NCBI GenBank assembly: GCA_913774665.1
Contig: CAJYHN010000010.1
Coordinates: 248,001-312,000 of the forward strand
Direction of reading: 5' to 3'
From: an uncultured Microbacterium sp.
Lineage (GTDB): Bacteria > Actinomycetota > Actinomycetes > Actinomycetales > Microbacteriaceae
DNA: 64,000 nt
Each line of letters starts with the position of its first letter. Positions within the stretch are counted from its first letter, which is position 1. The notes under the pieces are model-generated. The model saw only the letters and a program-made list of their open reading frames with translations. It had not been told where the DNA came from and made no database searches. Shown here one piece after another: positions 40,398 through 51,640 of this stretch. The position numbers and the translations under genes are program-made.

Positions 40398-41980
40398 CCG
40401 GCCCACCTGTGCGTGCGGTCGATCGCGGCCGCATCGACGCCGGCTCGCGCGGTTCGCTCGAACAGACCGACGGCGTCGTCGCGGTCGAGGACGCCGACCG
40501 AGGTGCGGACGGTGCCCGCGATCACATGGGCCACCAGGGTCGCCGTTCCCGTGGCCCGCGCGACCGGGCCCTGATGCAGGCCGACCGACTGCAAGCGGGC
40601 GAGCGGAACCACGCTCAACGAACGCCACACCCACCCCCGGCGCAGAAGCAGGGCGTCCGAGGTCAGAAGCGCGCCGTTCCGCCGCCATGACAGCGGGCGA
40701 AGCCAGCGGGCGCTCTTAGGGGTCGTCGCGTAGGGGTCGTTCTCCACCGGACCCAGGATGCCGTCGCGGAACACGAGTGTCCATTCGTCGCTCGACAGGT
40801 CGGGGACGAGGATTCGCAGGACGCGCTCGACGTCGGCTCGGGTCCCGATCGGCAGCACCGCAGCCAGCTGGTCGTTGCTCGTGTCGGTGGACGATCGCCC
40901 CGAAAGCCGGTTCACCGAGACGGTCCACCATCCGAACGGACGCCACATCAGGGGCTGGCGCACCTCGATCGCGTGCACGCGACCCGGCGGCACCACCTCC
41001 GACACCGTCGTGAACAGCCCGAAGGTCACGCGCACCCCGTCGACCGTCGGAGCGATCGAATACCGCAGGCCCTGGGCGATCGAGCGCACGTAGTACGCGC
41101 CGAAGGCGAGGAACATCGGGATCACGGTGAACAGCAGCCACAGTGTCGACAACGACGCCGCGACGACGATCCCCACGACCAGGGCGACGAGGACGAGGCT
41201 CGATCCGCTCAGGACACGGGATGCCACGAGCCGGCCGATCGGGATGCGCACGATGCTCTCCGGCTCGGCGTCGGAGAGGTCCTCACCGTTCACGATGCCC
41301 TGCAGCCCCGAGCCCACGGCCTCCGCCGCCTGGCGGGCGAGCGAGGTGCGGGCTCCTGGTTCGATCCGCCCTTCGGCGAGACGCCGGCCCGAGGCGAGGC
41401 GGAGGATGTCGCCGCGGATGGCCTCGGCGTCCTTCCCCGACAGGTACTCGAGTTTGACGTTGGCATCCAGCCCCGCTCCGACCACTTCGAGCTTCGCGAG
41501 CCCGAGCAGGCGGGCGATCATCGGTCGGGTCAGGTTGACGCCCTGGACCCGGTCGAGCGGAGCACGACGATGAGTGCGGAACAGCACGCCCGAACGCACC
41601 TCGACGTCGACGTCGCTGATGCGCAGCGTGTGGAAACGCCACGACAGGCGGAAGAGGACCAGCAGCACGATGAGGACGACCAGGGTCACGCCACCCGCTA
41701 CGAGGATGAGGTTGTTCGCGAAGAGGAAGTCGACCGGGTCGGGCGGGAGCTCCCCCGGGGGGAGCTCGGTGAAGATCGGGAAGACCAACTCGACGAGACG
41801 CTCCCGCAGGTTCGCGACGATCACGCCGATGACGACGAGGAGCGTCAGTCCGCCGCGCAGGAGCGGCGTCAGAGGATGCAAGCGATGCCACTCGCCGTCG
41901 CTGTAGGGCGAGCGGACGACCGCTCGCTGCGGCCGGGCCGCCGGGTCGAGGGGCTGTCCCGCCGCGTGCGGGTCGGTCAC
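40394..41980 (-). CDS. Bacterial PH-domain membrane protein (YdbT-like), 528 aa
   Basis: The start is GTG 41,980, overlapping the previous stop (GTGA). The protein has membrane helices near residues 35-55 and 85-110 (VAGGVTLVVLIVLLVLFRLS) and a central pair about 240-290. Between and after them are three copies of the bPH2/DUF304 fold (for example RISDVDVEVRSGVLFRTHRR, then DRVQGVNLTRP). It works with the shorter PH protein encoded just upstream. The YdbS/YdbT pair is known from Bacillus, where a role in envelope stress or bacteriocin resistance was reported. Confidence 0.82.
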   Translation of the reverse strand: MTDPHAAGQPLDPAARPQRAVVRSPYSDGEWHRLHPLTPLLRGGLTLLVVIGVIVANLRERLVELVFPIFTELPPGELPPDPVDFLFANNLILVAGGVTLVVLIVLLVLFRLSWRFHTLRISDVDVEVRSGVLFRTHRRAPLDRVQGVNLTRPMIARLLGLAKLEVVGAGLDANVKLEYLSGKDAEAIRGDILRLASGRRLAEGRIEPGARTSLARQAAEAVGSGLQGIVNGEDLSDAEPESIVRIPIGRLVASRVLSGSSLVLVALVVGIVVAASLSTLWLLFTVIPMFLAFGAYYVRSIAQGLRYSIAPTVDGVRVTFGLFTTVSEVVPPGRVHAIEVRQPLMWRPFGWWTVSVNRLSGRSSTDTSNDQLAAVLPIGTRADVERVLRILVPDLSSDEWTLVFRDGILGPVENDPYATTPKSARWLRPLSWRRNGALLTSDALLLRRGWVWRSLSVVPLARLQSVGLHQGPVARATGTATLVAHVIAGTVRTSVGVLDRDDAVGLFERTARAGVDAAAIDRTHRWAG

Positions 41981-42582
41981 AGCCCCGTCCGACGGGTCTC
42001 GGCGACGGCCACGAGCGTGTCGCGCAGGTGTTCGGCCGCCTCCTGCGTCAATCCGGGAATGGTCACCCCGGTCGATGCCGCGGCGGTCACGAGCTTGAGC
42101 TGGGCGATGCCGAAGCCCCGGTCGAGGGGGCCGTGCGTGATGTCCACGAGCTGCATCCGTCCGTAGGGGACCGCCACGACCCGCTGCCAGAGGATGCCCC
42201 GGCGGAACACGAGGTCGTCGCGACGCAGCTGGTACCCGAAGGACCGCGCTTGCCGCGGGGTGATGAAGAGGCCGACGGCGGTGATCAGCAGGATGATCCC
42301 GGCCGGGATCCACGGCCACTGCACACCCGTGAGGATCTGGGCGATCACGGCGGCCGCGAGCACGAGCACGAACACCGCCCCCTGCGAGATGAGCTGAACG
42401 CGGACGTACGCGCGGGCGAGCTGATGCCACGTGCCGTCGCCGAGGGGGAGCCGCCGTGACGCGCGCGGTTCGAGGATGCGGTCGTAGGTGGCGTCGTCCA
42501 GCACCGTCCGGTCGGCGTCGTCGACGCTGCGGGCCTCAGATACCGACGGGTCCTGCCGGGGTGTTCCCTGGGGCGTCGTCAT
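41977..42582 (-). CDS. Bacterial PH-domain membrane protein (YdbS-like), 201 aa
   Basis: The start is ATG 42,582, overlapping the DUF3180 gene by 47 bases. An acidic head is followed by two adjacent membrane helices (about residues 65-110, including VFVLVLAAAVIAQILTGVQW and AGIILLITAVGLFI). A PH domain of the DUF304 type then follows: RRDDLVFRRGILWQRVVAVP, GRMQLVDITHGPLDRGFGIA, LKLVTAAAS. It is translationally coupled to the larger PH gene. Confidence 0.85.
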   Translation of the reverse strand: MTTPQGTPRQDPSVSEARSVDDADRTVLDDATYDRILEPRASRRLPLGDGTWHQLARAYVRVQLISQGAVFVLVLAAAVIAQILTGVQWPWIPAGIILLITAVGLFITPRQARSFGYQLRRDDLVFRRGILWQRVVAVPYGRMQLVDITHGPLDRGFGIAQLKLVTAAASTGVTIPGLTQEAAEHLRDTLVAVAETRRTGL

Positions 42583-43021
42583 CGTCGTCCTTCCGGAGGG
42601 TGCAGAGCTGCTCGGCCACGAGTCCCGCGACGACGAGGACGATCGCGCAGACGAGCGTCGCAATGATCGATCCCATCGAGCCTACCGAGGGCACCACCGG
42701 CCGGCTCAACAGGAAGGCGAGCAGTCCGCCCGCGAACGCCCCGGCGGCGGCCCCGAGGATCGACGACGCTCTCGCCAGCATCGCGATGCGCACGGCGCGG
42801 AAAGGATCGATCCGCCGCGGACGGCGACCGCGCGTCGCCCGGAAGATGGGGATGGCGAGCACCACCACCACCGCACCCAGCAGGACGAGGACCGTCGGCA
42901 GACTCGCCGCGGGGGCGAAGGTCGGTCGTCCCATCGCGGTGAGAGCGGTGTCCAGGACGAACCCGACCACCAGGCCCACGACGACGGCGATGGTCAGGAT
43001 GCCCGCGCCCGTGCGCTTCAC
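42536..43021 (-). CDS. DUF3180 membrane protein, 161 aa
   Basis: The start is GTG 43,021, overlapping the folK stop (GTGA). Four hydrophobic segments are visible (AGILTIAVVVGLVVGFVLD, SLPTVLVLLGAVVVVLAIPI, the AAAGAFAGGLLAFLL region, and IIATLVCAIVLVVAGLVAEQ), with a basic cytoplasmic loop RATRGRRPRRIDPFRAVRIA. DUF3180 proteins follow folK in most actinobacteria; function is unknown. Confidence 0.85.
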   Translation of the reverse strand: MKRTGAGILTIAVVVGLVVGFVLDTALTAMGRPTFAPAASLPTVLVLLGAVVVVLAIPIFRATRGRRPRRIDPFRAVRIAMLARASSILGAAAGAFAGGLLAFLLSRPVVPSVGSMGSIIATLVCAIVLVVAGLVAEQLCTLRKDDDDDAPGNTPAGPVGI

Positions 43022-43545
43022 GAGACTCCTCCCCGCAGACCGCCGAGCAGGTCGGCCACGCGGCCCACCCCGGGGAGCACGGCATCCGGATCCACGTCGA
43101 GCCACGGCACCAGGACGAACTCCCGCTCGTGTGCGCGGGGGTGCGGGACGACGAGGTCCTCGCGATCGATGCGCTCGTCGCCGTACGCGATCAGGTCGAG
43201 ATCGAGGGTGCGGTCACCCCACCGTTCCCGGCGCACGCGCCCGTGCCGGGCTTCGATGAGGTGCAGCGAGGCCAGCAGTTCCCGCGGCGCCAGGCGCGTC
43301 TCGAGAACAGCGACGGCGTTGAGGTAGCGCGGCGCTTCGTCGTCCTCACCCTGAAGCGTCACGGCCACCGTCTCGATCGGAGCGGACACCCGGACCCCGC
43401 TGGTGAGCGGGAGCCGCCGCAGTTCGTCGACCGCGGCGGCGAGGGTCTCGAATCGCTCGCCGAGGTTGGCTCCCAGGGCCACGACGGCGTGGACGGGCGT
43501 GGCGCGCGGAGCGGCGTCCACCCCGTGCGCCAGACGCACGTTCAC
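43018..43545 (-). CDS. folK: 2-amino-4-hydroxy-6-hydroxymethyldihydropteridine pyrophosphokinase (HPPK)
   Basis: The 175-residue folate enzyme transfers pyrophosphate from ATP to the pterin. VVALGANLGERFETLAAAVD begins the fold. RYLNAVAVLET, the catalytic HGRVRRERWGDRTLDLDLIA (HxRxRxxxxxxRTLDLDL signature) and VVPHPRAHEREFVLVPW follow. Both ends overlap neighbours by four bases (folB upstream, DUF3180 downstream), so it is translated within a tight folate operon. Confidence 0.93.
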   Translation of the reverse strand: MNVRLAHGVDAAPRATPVHAVVALGANLGERFETLAAAVDELRRLPLTSGVRVSAPIETVAVTLQGEDDEAPRYLNAVAVLETRLAPRELLASLHLIEARHGRVRRERWGDRTLDLDLIAYGDERIDREDLVVPHPRAHEREFVLVPWLDVDPDAVLPGVGRVADLLGGLRGGVS

Positions 43546-43907
43546 GGACGCGACCTCGAGATGGTCACGGCCACATCTCCGAAGGGAACGGGGATGGGAG
43601 CCTGCGGCTTGTGCACGGTGATCGTCACCGCGTCGACGCGGCGGTCGGCGAGGACGGCATCAGCCAGGCGCTGCGCGAGGGTCTCGAGCAGGTCGACCGC
43701 CTCTCCTTCGACGATCCGCACGAGGCGCTCGGCGAGCTCCCCGTAGTGCACGGTGTCGACCACATCGTCGGTCTCGGCCGCGCGCCGCAGCGAGAGCGAG
43801 AGGGTCGCGTCGACCACGAACTCCTGCCCGTCGCGTTTCTCGTCGGGGTAGACACCGTGGTGACCCACGGCACGCACCCCCGACAGAGTGATCATGTCGG
43901 CATCCAT
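43542..43907 (-). CDS. folB: Dihydroneopterin aldolase
   Basis: The start is ATG 43,907, which shares one base with the folP stop (TGATG); the longer frame is noise. The 121 residues contain GVRAVGHHGVYPDEKRDGQE with the active-site Tyr and Glu region, and ELAERLVRIVEGEAVDLLET with its Glu. VTITVHKPQAPIPVPFGDVA carries the Lys-Pro motif. It converts dihydroneopterin to the HPPK substrate. MITLSG, four residues in, is an alternative start. Confidence 0.92.
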   Translation of the reverse strand: MDADMITLSGVRAVGHHGVYPDEKRDGQEFVVDATLSLSLRRAAETDDVVDTVHYGELAERLVRIVEGEAVDLLETLAQRLADAVLADRRVDAVTITVHKPQAPIPVPFGDVAVTISRSRP

Positions 43908-44698
43908 CAGGTCTCCCAAGCGCGGGCGACGGCGAGTGCGTCGCGGGTGGACGATACGTCGTGCACGCGCACGGCCCACACGCCGGCGCGGGCGGACAGG
44001 GCACTCGTGACGGCCGTCGCCAGGTCTCGGCGAGCCAGATCGGCATCTTCGCCGATCGCCTCCGCGAGGAACCTCTTCCGGCTCGTGCCCACGAGCACCC
44101 GCACGCCGAGTGCCGAGATCTCGGGGAGCGCGCTCAACGTCTGCCAGTTCTGGGCTCCGCGCTTGCCGAACCCGATGCCCGGGTCGACGACGAGGCGCGA
44201 CCGATCGATTCCCGCGGAGAGGGCGGACTCGACCCGCTCGGCGAGCTCGGCTGACACCTCGCGCCCCACGTCGACGTAGTCGGCGAGGGCGTACATCTCG
44301 GTCGACGGGCCGCGCCAGTGCCCGAGGGCGATGTCGGCATCGGTCTCGGCGACGGCGGCGAGCATGTCGGGGTCGGCCAGCCCCCCGGACACGTCGTTCA
44401 CCAACCGTGCGCCCGCGCGGACGGCCGCGACCGCCGTGGCGGCGTTCATGGTGTCGATGCTCACGAAGGAGCCCTCGGATGCCAGGGCCTCGACGACCGG
44501 CAGCACGCGCTGCTGCTCGACGCGCGGCGCGACACGCTGTGCACCGGGCCGGGTGGACTCGCCGCCGACGTCGAGGATCTCGGCGCCCTGGGCGCGGAGG
44601 TGTCGAGCGTGGGCGAGTGCGACGTCGGGGTCGAGGTACCGGCCTCCGTCGCTGAACGAATCGGGGGTGACGTTGACGATCCCCATGATGAGGGTCAC
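43907..44698 (-). CDS. folP: Dihydropteroate synthase
   Basis: The start is GTG 44,698, overlapping the folE stop as GTGA. In 263 residues, IMGIVNVTPDSFSDGGRYLD is the first signature and GAEILDVGGESTRPGA the second. SIDTMNAATA, VNDVSGG, LVVDPGIGFGKRGAQNW, VGTSRKRFL and VRVHDVSSTRDAL complete the TIM-barrel active site. It is the sulfonamide target. The order folE-folP-folB-folK matches other actinobacteria. Confidence 0.94.
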   Translation of the reverse strand: MTLIMGIVNVTPDSFSDGGRYLDPDVALAHARHLRAQGAEILDVGGESTRPGAQRVAPRVEQQRVLPVVEALASEGSFVSIDTMNAATAVAAVRAGARLVNDVSGGLADPDMLAAVAETDADIALGHWRGPSTEMYALADYVDVGREVSAELAERVESALSAGIDRSRLVVDPGIGFGKRGAQNWQTLSALPEISALGVRVLVGTSRKRFLAEAIGEDADLARRDLATAVTSALSARAGVWAVRVHDVSSTRDALAVARAWET

Positions 44699-45282
44699 GC
44701 TCGAGCTCCGATCAGGGCCACGAGTTCCGTACGCGCGACCGGATCGCCGTAGACGCCGCGGGCGGCGATCGTCACCGTCGAGGCATCGGGCTGTCGGCCT
44801 CCGCGCATGGTCACGCACTCGTGCACGGCGTCGAGGACGACGAGCACGCCCCGCGCGTCCAGGGCCGAAGCGATGGTGTCGGCCACCTGCTCGCCGAGAC
44901 GCTCCTGTACCTGCGGGCGCGCGGCGAGGATGTCGATCACCCGCGGCAGGGCGCCGAGCCCGACGACCTCTTCACCCGGGAGGTACGCCACGTGAGCCCG
45001 ACCGCGGAAGGGAAGCAGGTGATGCTCGCACATCGACCGGAACGCGATGTCACGCAGCATCACGGCACCCGAGGGGAGGGTATCGGGCGCCGGGCCTCGG
45101 GACACCGAGATGGTGTGCTGCAGCGGGGCGCCGGCATCCTGATTCACTCCCCCGAAGAACTCGGCCCACGAGTCGGCCACGCGCGTCGGGGTCTGGCGGA
45201 GCCCGGGGCGATCGGGGTCTTCCCCGATCGCCTCCAGGAGCTCGCGCACCAGGACGGCGACGCGTTCACGATCGACGGCCAC
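44695..45282 (-). CDS. folE: GTP cyclohydrolase I
   Basis: The 195-residue zinc enzyme opens the folate pathway. The zinc and catalytic residues are in MCEHHLLPFRGRAHVAYLPG, followed by VIDILAARPQVQERLGEQVA and DAVHECVTMRG, which gives the second zinc Cys. The start lies six bases downstream of the ftsH stop and its own stop overlaps folP, so it bridges ftsH and the folate genes in one transcript. Confidence 0.94.
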   Translation of the reverse strand: MAVDRERVAVLVRELLEAIGEDPDRPGLRQTPTRVADSWAEFFGGVNQDAGAPLQHTISVSRGPAPDTLPSGAVMLRDIAFRSMCEHHLLPFRGRAHVAYLPGEEVVGLGALPRVIDILAARPQVQERLGEQVADTIASALDARGVLVVLDAVHECVTMRGGRQPDASTVTIAARGVYGDPVARTELVALIGARA

Positions 45283-45288
45283 GACGCC

Positions 45289-47292
<2,004 letters not shown>

Positions 47293-47440
47293 GGTGGGCG
47301 AGCCCAGCCCTTTCGTGATCCTCCGCAGAAATGCGGTCGCATCAGGCTAACGCCCACGGACTATGCCGGGCCTGTGCGTTCGTCATGGGCGTACAAGGCT
47401 CCGGATGCCACCGGCCCGTCCGCCGCGGGACGGCGAGTCG

Positions 47441-47992
47441 TCAGGAGTAGACGTGGGGTGCGAGCACCGCGACATCGCGCAGGTTGCGGTAGCGCTCGGC
47501 GTAGTCCAGGCCGTACCCGATGACGAAGTCGTTGGGGATGTCGAATCCGACGTAGCGGCAGTCGACTTCGACCTTCATCGCGTCAGGCTTGCGCAGCAGC
47601 GCGAGCACCTCGACCGACTCCGCTCCGCGCGAGGCGAAGTTCTCGAGCAACCAGCTGAGGGTCAAGCCGGAGTCGATGATGTCCTCGACGATCAGCACGT
47701 GCTTTCCGGTGATGTCGGTGTCGAGGTCTTTGCGGATCTGCACGACGCCGCTCGAGCGGGTCGACGCCCCGTAGGACGACACGGCCATCCAGTCCATCGA
47801 CACGTGCATCGGCAGGTGCCGGGCGAAATCGGCCATGACCATGACCGCGCCCTTCAGCACGCCGACGAGGACGACATCGCGCCCCTCGTAGTCGGCGGCC
47901 ACCTGCGTCGCCAGTTCGGCGAGCTTCTCGTGGATCTGCTCCTCGGTGAGGAGGACTTCGCTGATGTCGTCGGAAATGTCGGCCGCGCGCAT
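47441..47992 (-). CDS. hpt: Hypoxanthine phosphoribosyltransferase
   Basis: The 183-residue purine-salvage enzyme has the PRPP loop HVLIVEDIIDSGLTLSWLLE, VVLVGVLKGAVMVMADFARH near the N-terminus, and FVIGYGLDYAERYRNLRDV at the end. It follows tilS by 22 bases, the conserved tilS-hpt-ftsH order. Confidence 0.93.
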   Translation of the reverse strand: MRAADISDDISEVLLTEEQIHEKLAELATQVAADYEGRDVVLVGVLKGAVMVMADFARHLPMHVSMDWMAVSSYGASTRSSGVVQIRKDLDTDITGKHVLIVEDIIDSGLTLSWLLENFASRGAESVEVLALLRKPDAMKVEVDCRYVGFDIPNDFVIGYGLDYAERYRNLRDVAVLAPHVYS

Positions 47993-48014
47993 TCGGAAAG
48001 TCTACGTCGGCGGA

Positions 48015-49013
48015 TCAGGATGCCGTGCGCGCGACGACCTCGATGCGGGCGCCGATGCGTCGGGCGACGCACCCGGGCAGATCGATGGGCCCCTGACCCG
48101 TCCAGTCGGTCGCCAGACGGGCGACCTCGAGGGTCTGAGTTCGCGAGAGCGAGACGCCGAACTCACTGTCGACGACGTAGCGGATGATCCGGTTCCGCAG
48201 AGCAGCGGGGTTGGCGGCGAGGGCGGCGACCGAGATCGAGATCCCCGCCTCCGCGTGCTCGACGATGTCTTCGATCGTCTCGTCGATCATGTCCTGGAAG
48301 GCGTCGGCGTCTTCGCGCAGCTGTTCGGCGGTGCGCGCGAGCGCCTCGGCGACGCCCGGTCCGAGCTCGGCCTCGAGCACCGGCAGCACGCGATCGCGGA
48401 CGCGCACGCGCGCGAATCCCGGGTCGGCGTTATGGGGGTCGGTCCAGGGATCGAGCCCCGCGGCCGCGCACGCTGCGACGGTGGTGCGTCGGCGAACCGT
48501 CAGCAGGGGGCGCACCCACACCGGGCCCGTGGCATCCCTCCGCTGCGCGGGCATGCCCGCCAGGCTCAGCCCGCCGGAGCCGCGCGCGAGCCCGAGCAGG
48601 ACGGTCTCGGCCTGGTCGTCGAGGGTGTGCCCGAGCAGGACGACCTGAGCGCCGAGGTCGGCCGCCGCTTCAGCCAGGCCGGCGTAGCGAGCCTTTCGCG
48701 CCGCGGCCTCGGGCCCGTCGGAAGCGCCCACCTCGACCCGCACGACCCGCGCCTCGAGACCGAGACCACGCGCCATCTTCGCGGCAGCGTCGGCGATGGC
48801 ATCCGATCCCTCTTGCAGTCCGTGGTCGATCACGACGGCGACGGCACGGATGCCGGCACGCGGCGCTTCGAAGGCGGTCGCCGCCGTGAGGGCCAGCGAA
48901 TCCGGGCCTCCCGACAGGGCGATGACGACGGGGCCGCCGGGCTGCGGGAGCGCGGCGCGGACGGCACGGCGCACCTCGGCGACGGAGGGGTCGAGGCCGG
49001 GGCGGTGGTCCAT
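48015..49013 (-). CDS. tilS: tRNA(Ile)-lysidine synthase
   Basis: The 332-residue N-type ATP pyrophosphatase has the P-loop ALSGGPDSLAL, IDHGLQ and LLGHTLDDQAETVLLGLARG (the HxxDDQAET motif). The RVRVRDRVLPVLEAELG region follows. It modifies C34 of the tRNA-Ile(CAU) precursor to lysidine. The C-terminal substrate domains are shorter than in E. coli, as usual in actinobacteria. It is the first gene of the long minus-strand run and is divergent from ppa. Confidence 0.92.
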   Translation of the reverse strand: MDHRPGLDPSVAEVRRAVRAALPQPGGPVVIALSGGPDSLALTAATAFEAPRAGIRAVAVVIDHGLQEGSDAIADAAAKMARGLGLEARVVRVEVGASDGPEAAARKARYAGLAEAAADLGAQVVLLGHTLDDQAETVLLGLARGSGGLSLAGMPAQRRDATGPVWVRPLLTVRRRTTVAACAAAGLDPWTDPHNADPGFARVRVRDRVLPVLEAELGPGVAEALARTAEQLREDADAFQDMIDETIEDIVEHAEAGISISVAALAANPAALRNRIIRYVVDSEFGVSLSRTQTLEVARLATDWTGQGPIDLPGCVARRIGARIEVVARTAS

Positions 49014-49068
49014 GCCTCCACGCTAACGCCGGGCCGCGGCACCGCCGCCTGCGTGACCCCGGACACGT

Positions 49069-49138
49069 CGCAGGAGTTCCCGGCGGTGACGCCCCGCCGC
49101 GGCGCCCCGCCGACGCCCGTCGACCGCGAACTCCTGCG
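49069..49138. repeat. Inverted repeat CGCAGGAGTTC between tilS and ppa
   Basis: CGCAGGAGTTC (49,069-49,079) and GAACTCCTGCG (49,128-49,138) bracket a very GC-rich loop of 48 bases. It lies in the divergent promoter region. It may be a dispersed REP-like element or a regulatory structure. Confidence 0.5.
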
Positions 49139-49216
49139 GTGCGGTTCCGCGTGGGTGTCCTGCGCCCGCCCGACTAGGCTGGGCCGCGGAAATCCACAGA
49201 TCTAAGGAGCACGAGT

Positions 49217-49750
49217 ATGGGCGCTTTCGACGCCGTCATCGAGATCCCCCGCGGCAGCCGCGTGAAGTACGAGGTCGACCACGGCACCGGCCGCGTCTAC
49301 CTCGACCGCATCCTCTACACGGTGTTCGGCTACCCGGCCAACTACGGCTTCTTCGAGAACACCCTCGGCGAAGACGGCGACCCGCTCGACGTGCTCGTGC
49401 TGCTCGACCGCGACCTGCACCCCGGCATCCTCGCCAAGGTGCGCCCCGTGGGCGTGCTCAAGATGAGCGACGAGGCCGGCGGCGACGACAAGGTCGTGGC
49501 CGTGCTCGCGAAGGATCCGCGCTGGGACCACATCCAGGACGTCGGCGACATCGACGAGTGGACCAAGAAGGAGATCTCGCACTTCTTCGAGCACTACAAG
49601 GACCTCGAGCCCAACAAGTGGGTCAAGGTCGACGAGTGGGCGGATGCCGCGGAGGCCGAGCGTCTCGTGGCCGAGGCCTTCACGCGCTTCGACGAGCACG
49701 ACGCGCAGACCAAGACGCAGGGCTCCGGCGAGGCGCCGAACACCCTCTGA
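49217..49750 (+). CDS. ppa: Inorganic pyrophosphatase
   Basis: AAGGAG precedes ATG 49,217. The 177-residue family I enzyme hydrolyses pyrophosphate. [44 protein letters not shown] (active-site Asp cluster DxDPxD), and [16 protein letters not shown] are diagnostic. [16 protein letters not shown] follows, with an acidic tail. A perfect terminator follows. Confidence 0.95.
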   Translation: MGAFDAVIEIPRGSRVKYEVDHGTGRVYLDRILYTVFGYPANYGFFENTLGEDGDPLDVLVLLDRDLHPGILAKVRPVGVLKMSDEAGGDDKVVAVLAKDPRWDHIQDVGDIDEWTKKEISHFFEHYKDLEPNKWVKVDEWADAAEAERLVAEAFTRFDEHDAQTKTQGSGEAPNTL

Positions 49751-49765
49751 TCTGCTGCAGACGAG

Positions 49766-49796
49766 AAAACCCCCGGTCCATCGATCGGGGGTTTTT
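49766..49796 (+). terminator. Rho-independent terminator of ppa
   Basis: AAAACCCCCG, a ten-base loop and CGGGGGTTTTT form a classic terminator 16 bases after the ppa stop. Confidence 0.9.
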
Positions 49797-50063
49797 CGTG
49801 ACCTCGGTCAGACCCCCACCGCGTATGTCGCCCTCGCGGCGTGACCAGGACCCGTCACCTATCCGTGCGGAAGACCGGCCAGGCGGGGGGATGTCAGTCA
49901 TGGGCCACACCGGGTGAGAGGGCTGTGTCGAGAGCGCCCAACGCGAGCCCCTCCGCACCGCAGCCGGTCCACTCGGCTCTCCCGAGCGGTGTCTCACATT
50001 CTTTCGGTTTCGCGCCAACCGACATAGCGCCGGCAAATCCGGGTCACCGGCCGCGGCATACCG

Positions 50064-50177
50064 ATGCTGTTTGCCGTCCCCGCGCTGGGCATCGGCGGAG
50101 TCGGCTTCATCATCTACGGCGCCTACTGGCGCTCACGCAGCCGGAGAGACTCATCCGTGCGCGACAGCGAACGGTGA
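50064..50177 (+). CDS. Possible 37-aa single-TM microprotein
   Basis: From ATG 50,064 the frame gives a hydrophobic helix (LFAVPALGIGGVGFIIYGAY) followed by a basic, hydrophilic tail (WRSRSRRDSSVRDSER). The composition looks selected, but no ribosome site is evident and an in-frame stop stands 39 bases upstream. It could be a real small membrane protein or the remnant of a longer gene in this disturbed region. Confidence 0.3.
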   Translation: MLFAVPALGIGGVGFIIYGAYWRSRSRRDSSVRDSER

Positions 50178-50205
50178 GGGTGATCGGGTGTGCGCAACCG
50201 ATCGG

Positions 50206-50691
50206 CTATCGAGAGGCGAGTGTGCGCCGGTAGGAGACCCGTGCATCATCGCGGCCCGTCTCCGTCAGGCCGTTCTTCACGAGAACTCGTTGAGAGGCGA
50301 TGTTGGTGACGTCTGTATCGGCGACCGCGACGCGAGCGCCCCAGGCGGATGCGTGGTCGAGGGCCAGCCCAACCGCTTCCGTCGCAAGACCCGCTCCGCG
50401 GGCCGAGGGGACGAGACCATAACCGAACGCAACCTGCTTCAGCTCATCCGGAGGTCCGAAGAAACCGAAACCGCCCACAGCGCACCCGTCGTCCGCCCTC
50501 CGCACGAGGTACATGGTGAACGGGTCATCAGTCGGTTCAGCGGTAGCGAGAGACGTCAACGGGCCCAGCTCATCCGCGAAGGGATACTCGCGGTGCCAGT
50601 TGTCACCGGGCTGTTCCTGCCGAGCGACGATACGACGGGCGAGATCCGGGGAAATCGGCTCCAATGTGAGGCGAGCGCTTCGGAGGATCAT
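50206..50691 (-). CDS. GNAT-family acetyltransferase (RimJ/RimL-like), 161 aa
   Basis: RSARLTLEPISPDLARRIVA opens the fold. The acceptor strands (MYLVRRADDGCAVGGFGFFG, QVAFGYGLVPSARGAGLATE) lead into the acetyl-CoA loop and helix (RGAGLATEAVGLALDHA). ASQRVLVKNGLTETGRD is the usual end. The substrate is unknown. Its ATG overlaps the stop of the XRE regulator gene by four bases, so the two are coupled. Confidence 0.8.
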   Translation of the reverse strand: MILRSARLTLEPISPDLARRIVARQEQPGDNWHREYPFADELGPLTSLATAEPTDDPFTMYLVRRADDGCAVGGFGFFGPPDELKQVAFGYGLVPSARGAGLATEAVGLALDHASAWGARVAVADTDVTNIASQRVLVKNGLTETGRDDARVSYRRTLASR

Positions 50692-51539
50692 CGCCCGATC
50701 ATCCCATCGTCCCCCGGGAGACGCTGAAGGCCAACGACGCGGAGAAGAGCGAGTCGTTCGTCGTCCGCGGTGCCCGGTGCAGTCGTGTAAACGACGACGC
50801 GGAGATCACTGCCGGGGACGCTCAACACGTCGCATTCCACCTCGATCACCCCGACCGGGGTGTGCACTCGCTTGGTGCTGCTGCGGTGCGCGGCGATGTA
50901 CGCAGAGTCCCACCGCCGCTCGAATTCCGGTGATTCACGTCGCAATCGTGCCACTAGCTCGGCGAGGTCACGGTCGAGGGGGTATCGGCCGACCGCCGCA
51001 CGAAGGTCGGCCACCAGATCACGAGCGAACTCCTCGTCGTGAATAGCGTCCCACTCCACTCGATCGTTCCCACCGAGGAAATACCGCCACACGACGTTCC
51101 GCTCGATCGGCGCTCTGCTGAGCGGATCGCCGTCGATCGCGGCCCACAGGGGATTCCAAAGGAGAAGGTCGTGCGCGGCGGTGAAGACAGCGAGCGGCAC
51201 GTCGTTGAGCCGGTCAACGAGACGCTGAACTCCCGGGGTGATGTGCCGGGGTACAAGCCCCCGCGCGGGAACAGCACTGCCGGCGGTGCGGAAGAGGTGT
51301 TCTCTCTCAGCTGTAGTGAGACGCAGAGCGGTTGCGAGCGCGCCTAGAAGCTGCGCAGAAGGGTTCATTGCCCGGCCCTGCTCAAGACGCACGATGTAAT
51401 CGACGCTGACACCTGCCAGGGCGGCAAGCTCTTCGCGTCGGAGCCCCGCCGTTCGCCGTCCAGCCCCAACCGGCAAACCCACCGCTTCCGGACGGACTCG
51501 TTCGCGCCATGAGCGTAGAACACTCGCGAATTCGCTCAT
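50688..51539 (-). CDS. XRE-family regulator with MmyB-like ligand domain, 283 aa
   Basis: The start is ATG 51,539. The N-terminal Cro-type domain (GRRTAGLRREELAALAGVSV, then DYIVRLEQGRAMNPSAQLLG) is followed by the MmyB-like domain. PLAVFTAAHDLLLWNPLWAA, RNVVWRYFLG and the C-terminal VECDVLSVPGSDLRVVVYTT are typical. Such regulators are usually divergent from an SDR gene which they repress, as here with the gene at 51,641, and the ligand is often a lipid. Confidence 0.88.
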   Translation of the reverse strand: MSEFASVLRSWRERVRPEAVGLPVGAGRRTAGLRREELAALAGVSVDYIVRLEQGRAMNPSAQLLGALATALRLTTAEREHLFRTAGSAVPARGLVPRHITPGVQRLVDRLNDVPLAVFTAAHDLLLWNPLWAAIDGDPLSRAPIERNVVWRYFLGGNDRVEWDAIHDEEFARDLVADLRAAVGRYPLDRDLAELVARLRRESPEFERRWDSAYIAAHRSSTKRVHTPVGVIEVECDVLSVPGSDLRVVVYTTAPGTADDERLALLRVVGLQRLPGDDGMIGR

Positions 51540-51640
51540 CCCTCCATCATGCGCCCATCCCAGCGGCCAAGCCTGGTACCCGTAGTCCCCCCGTCCATCC
51601 ATGCCTGGGAGCGACGAGGAATCAGGCGGACGATCAAACC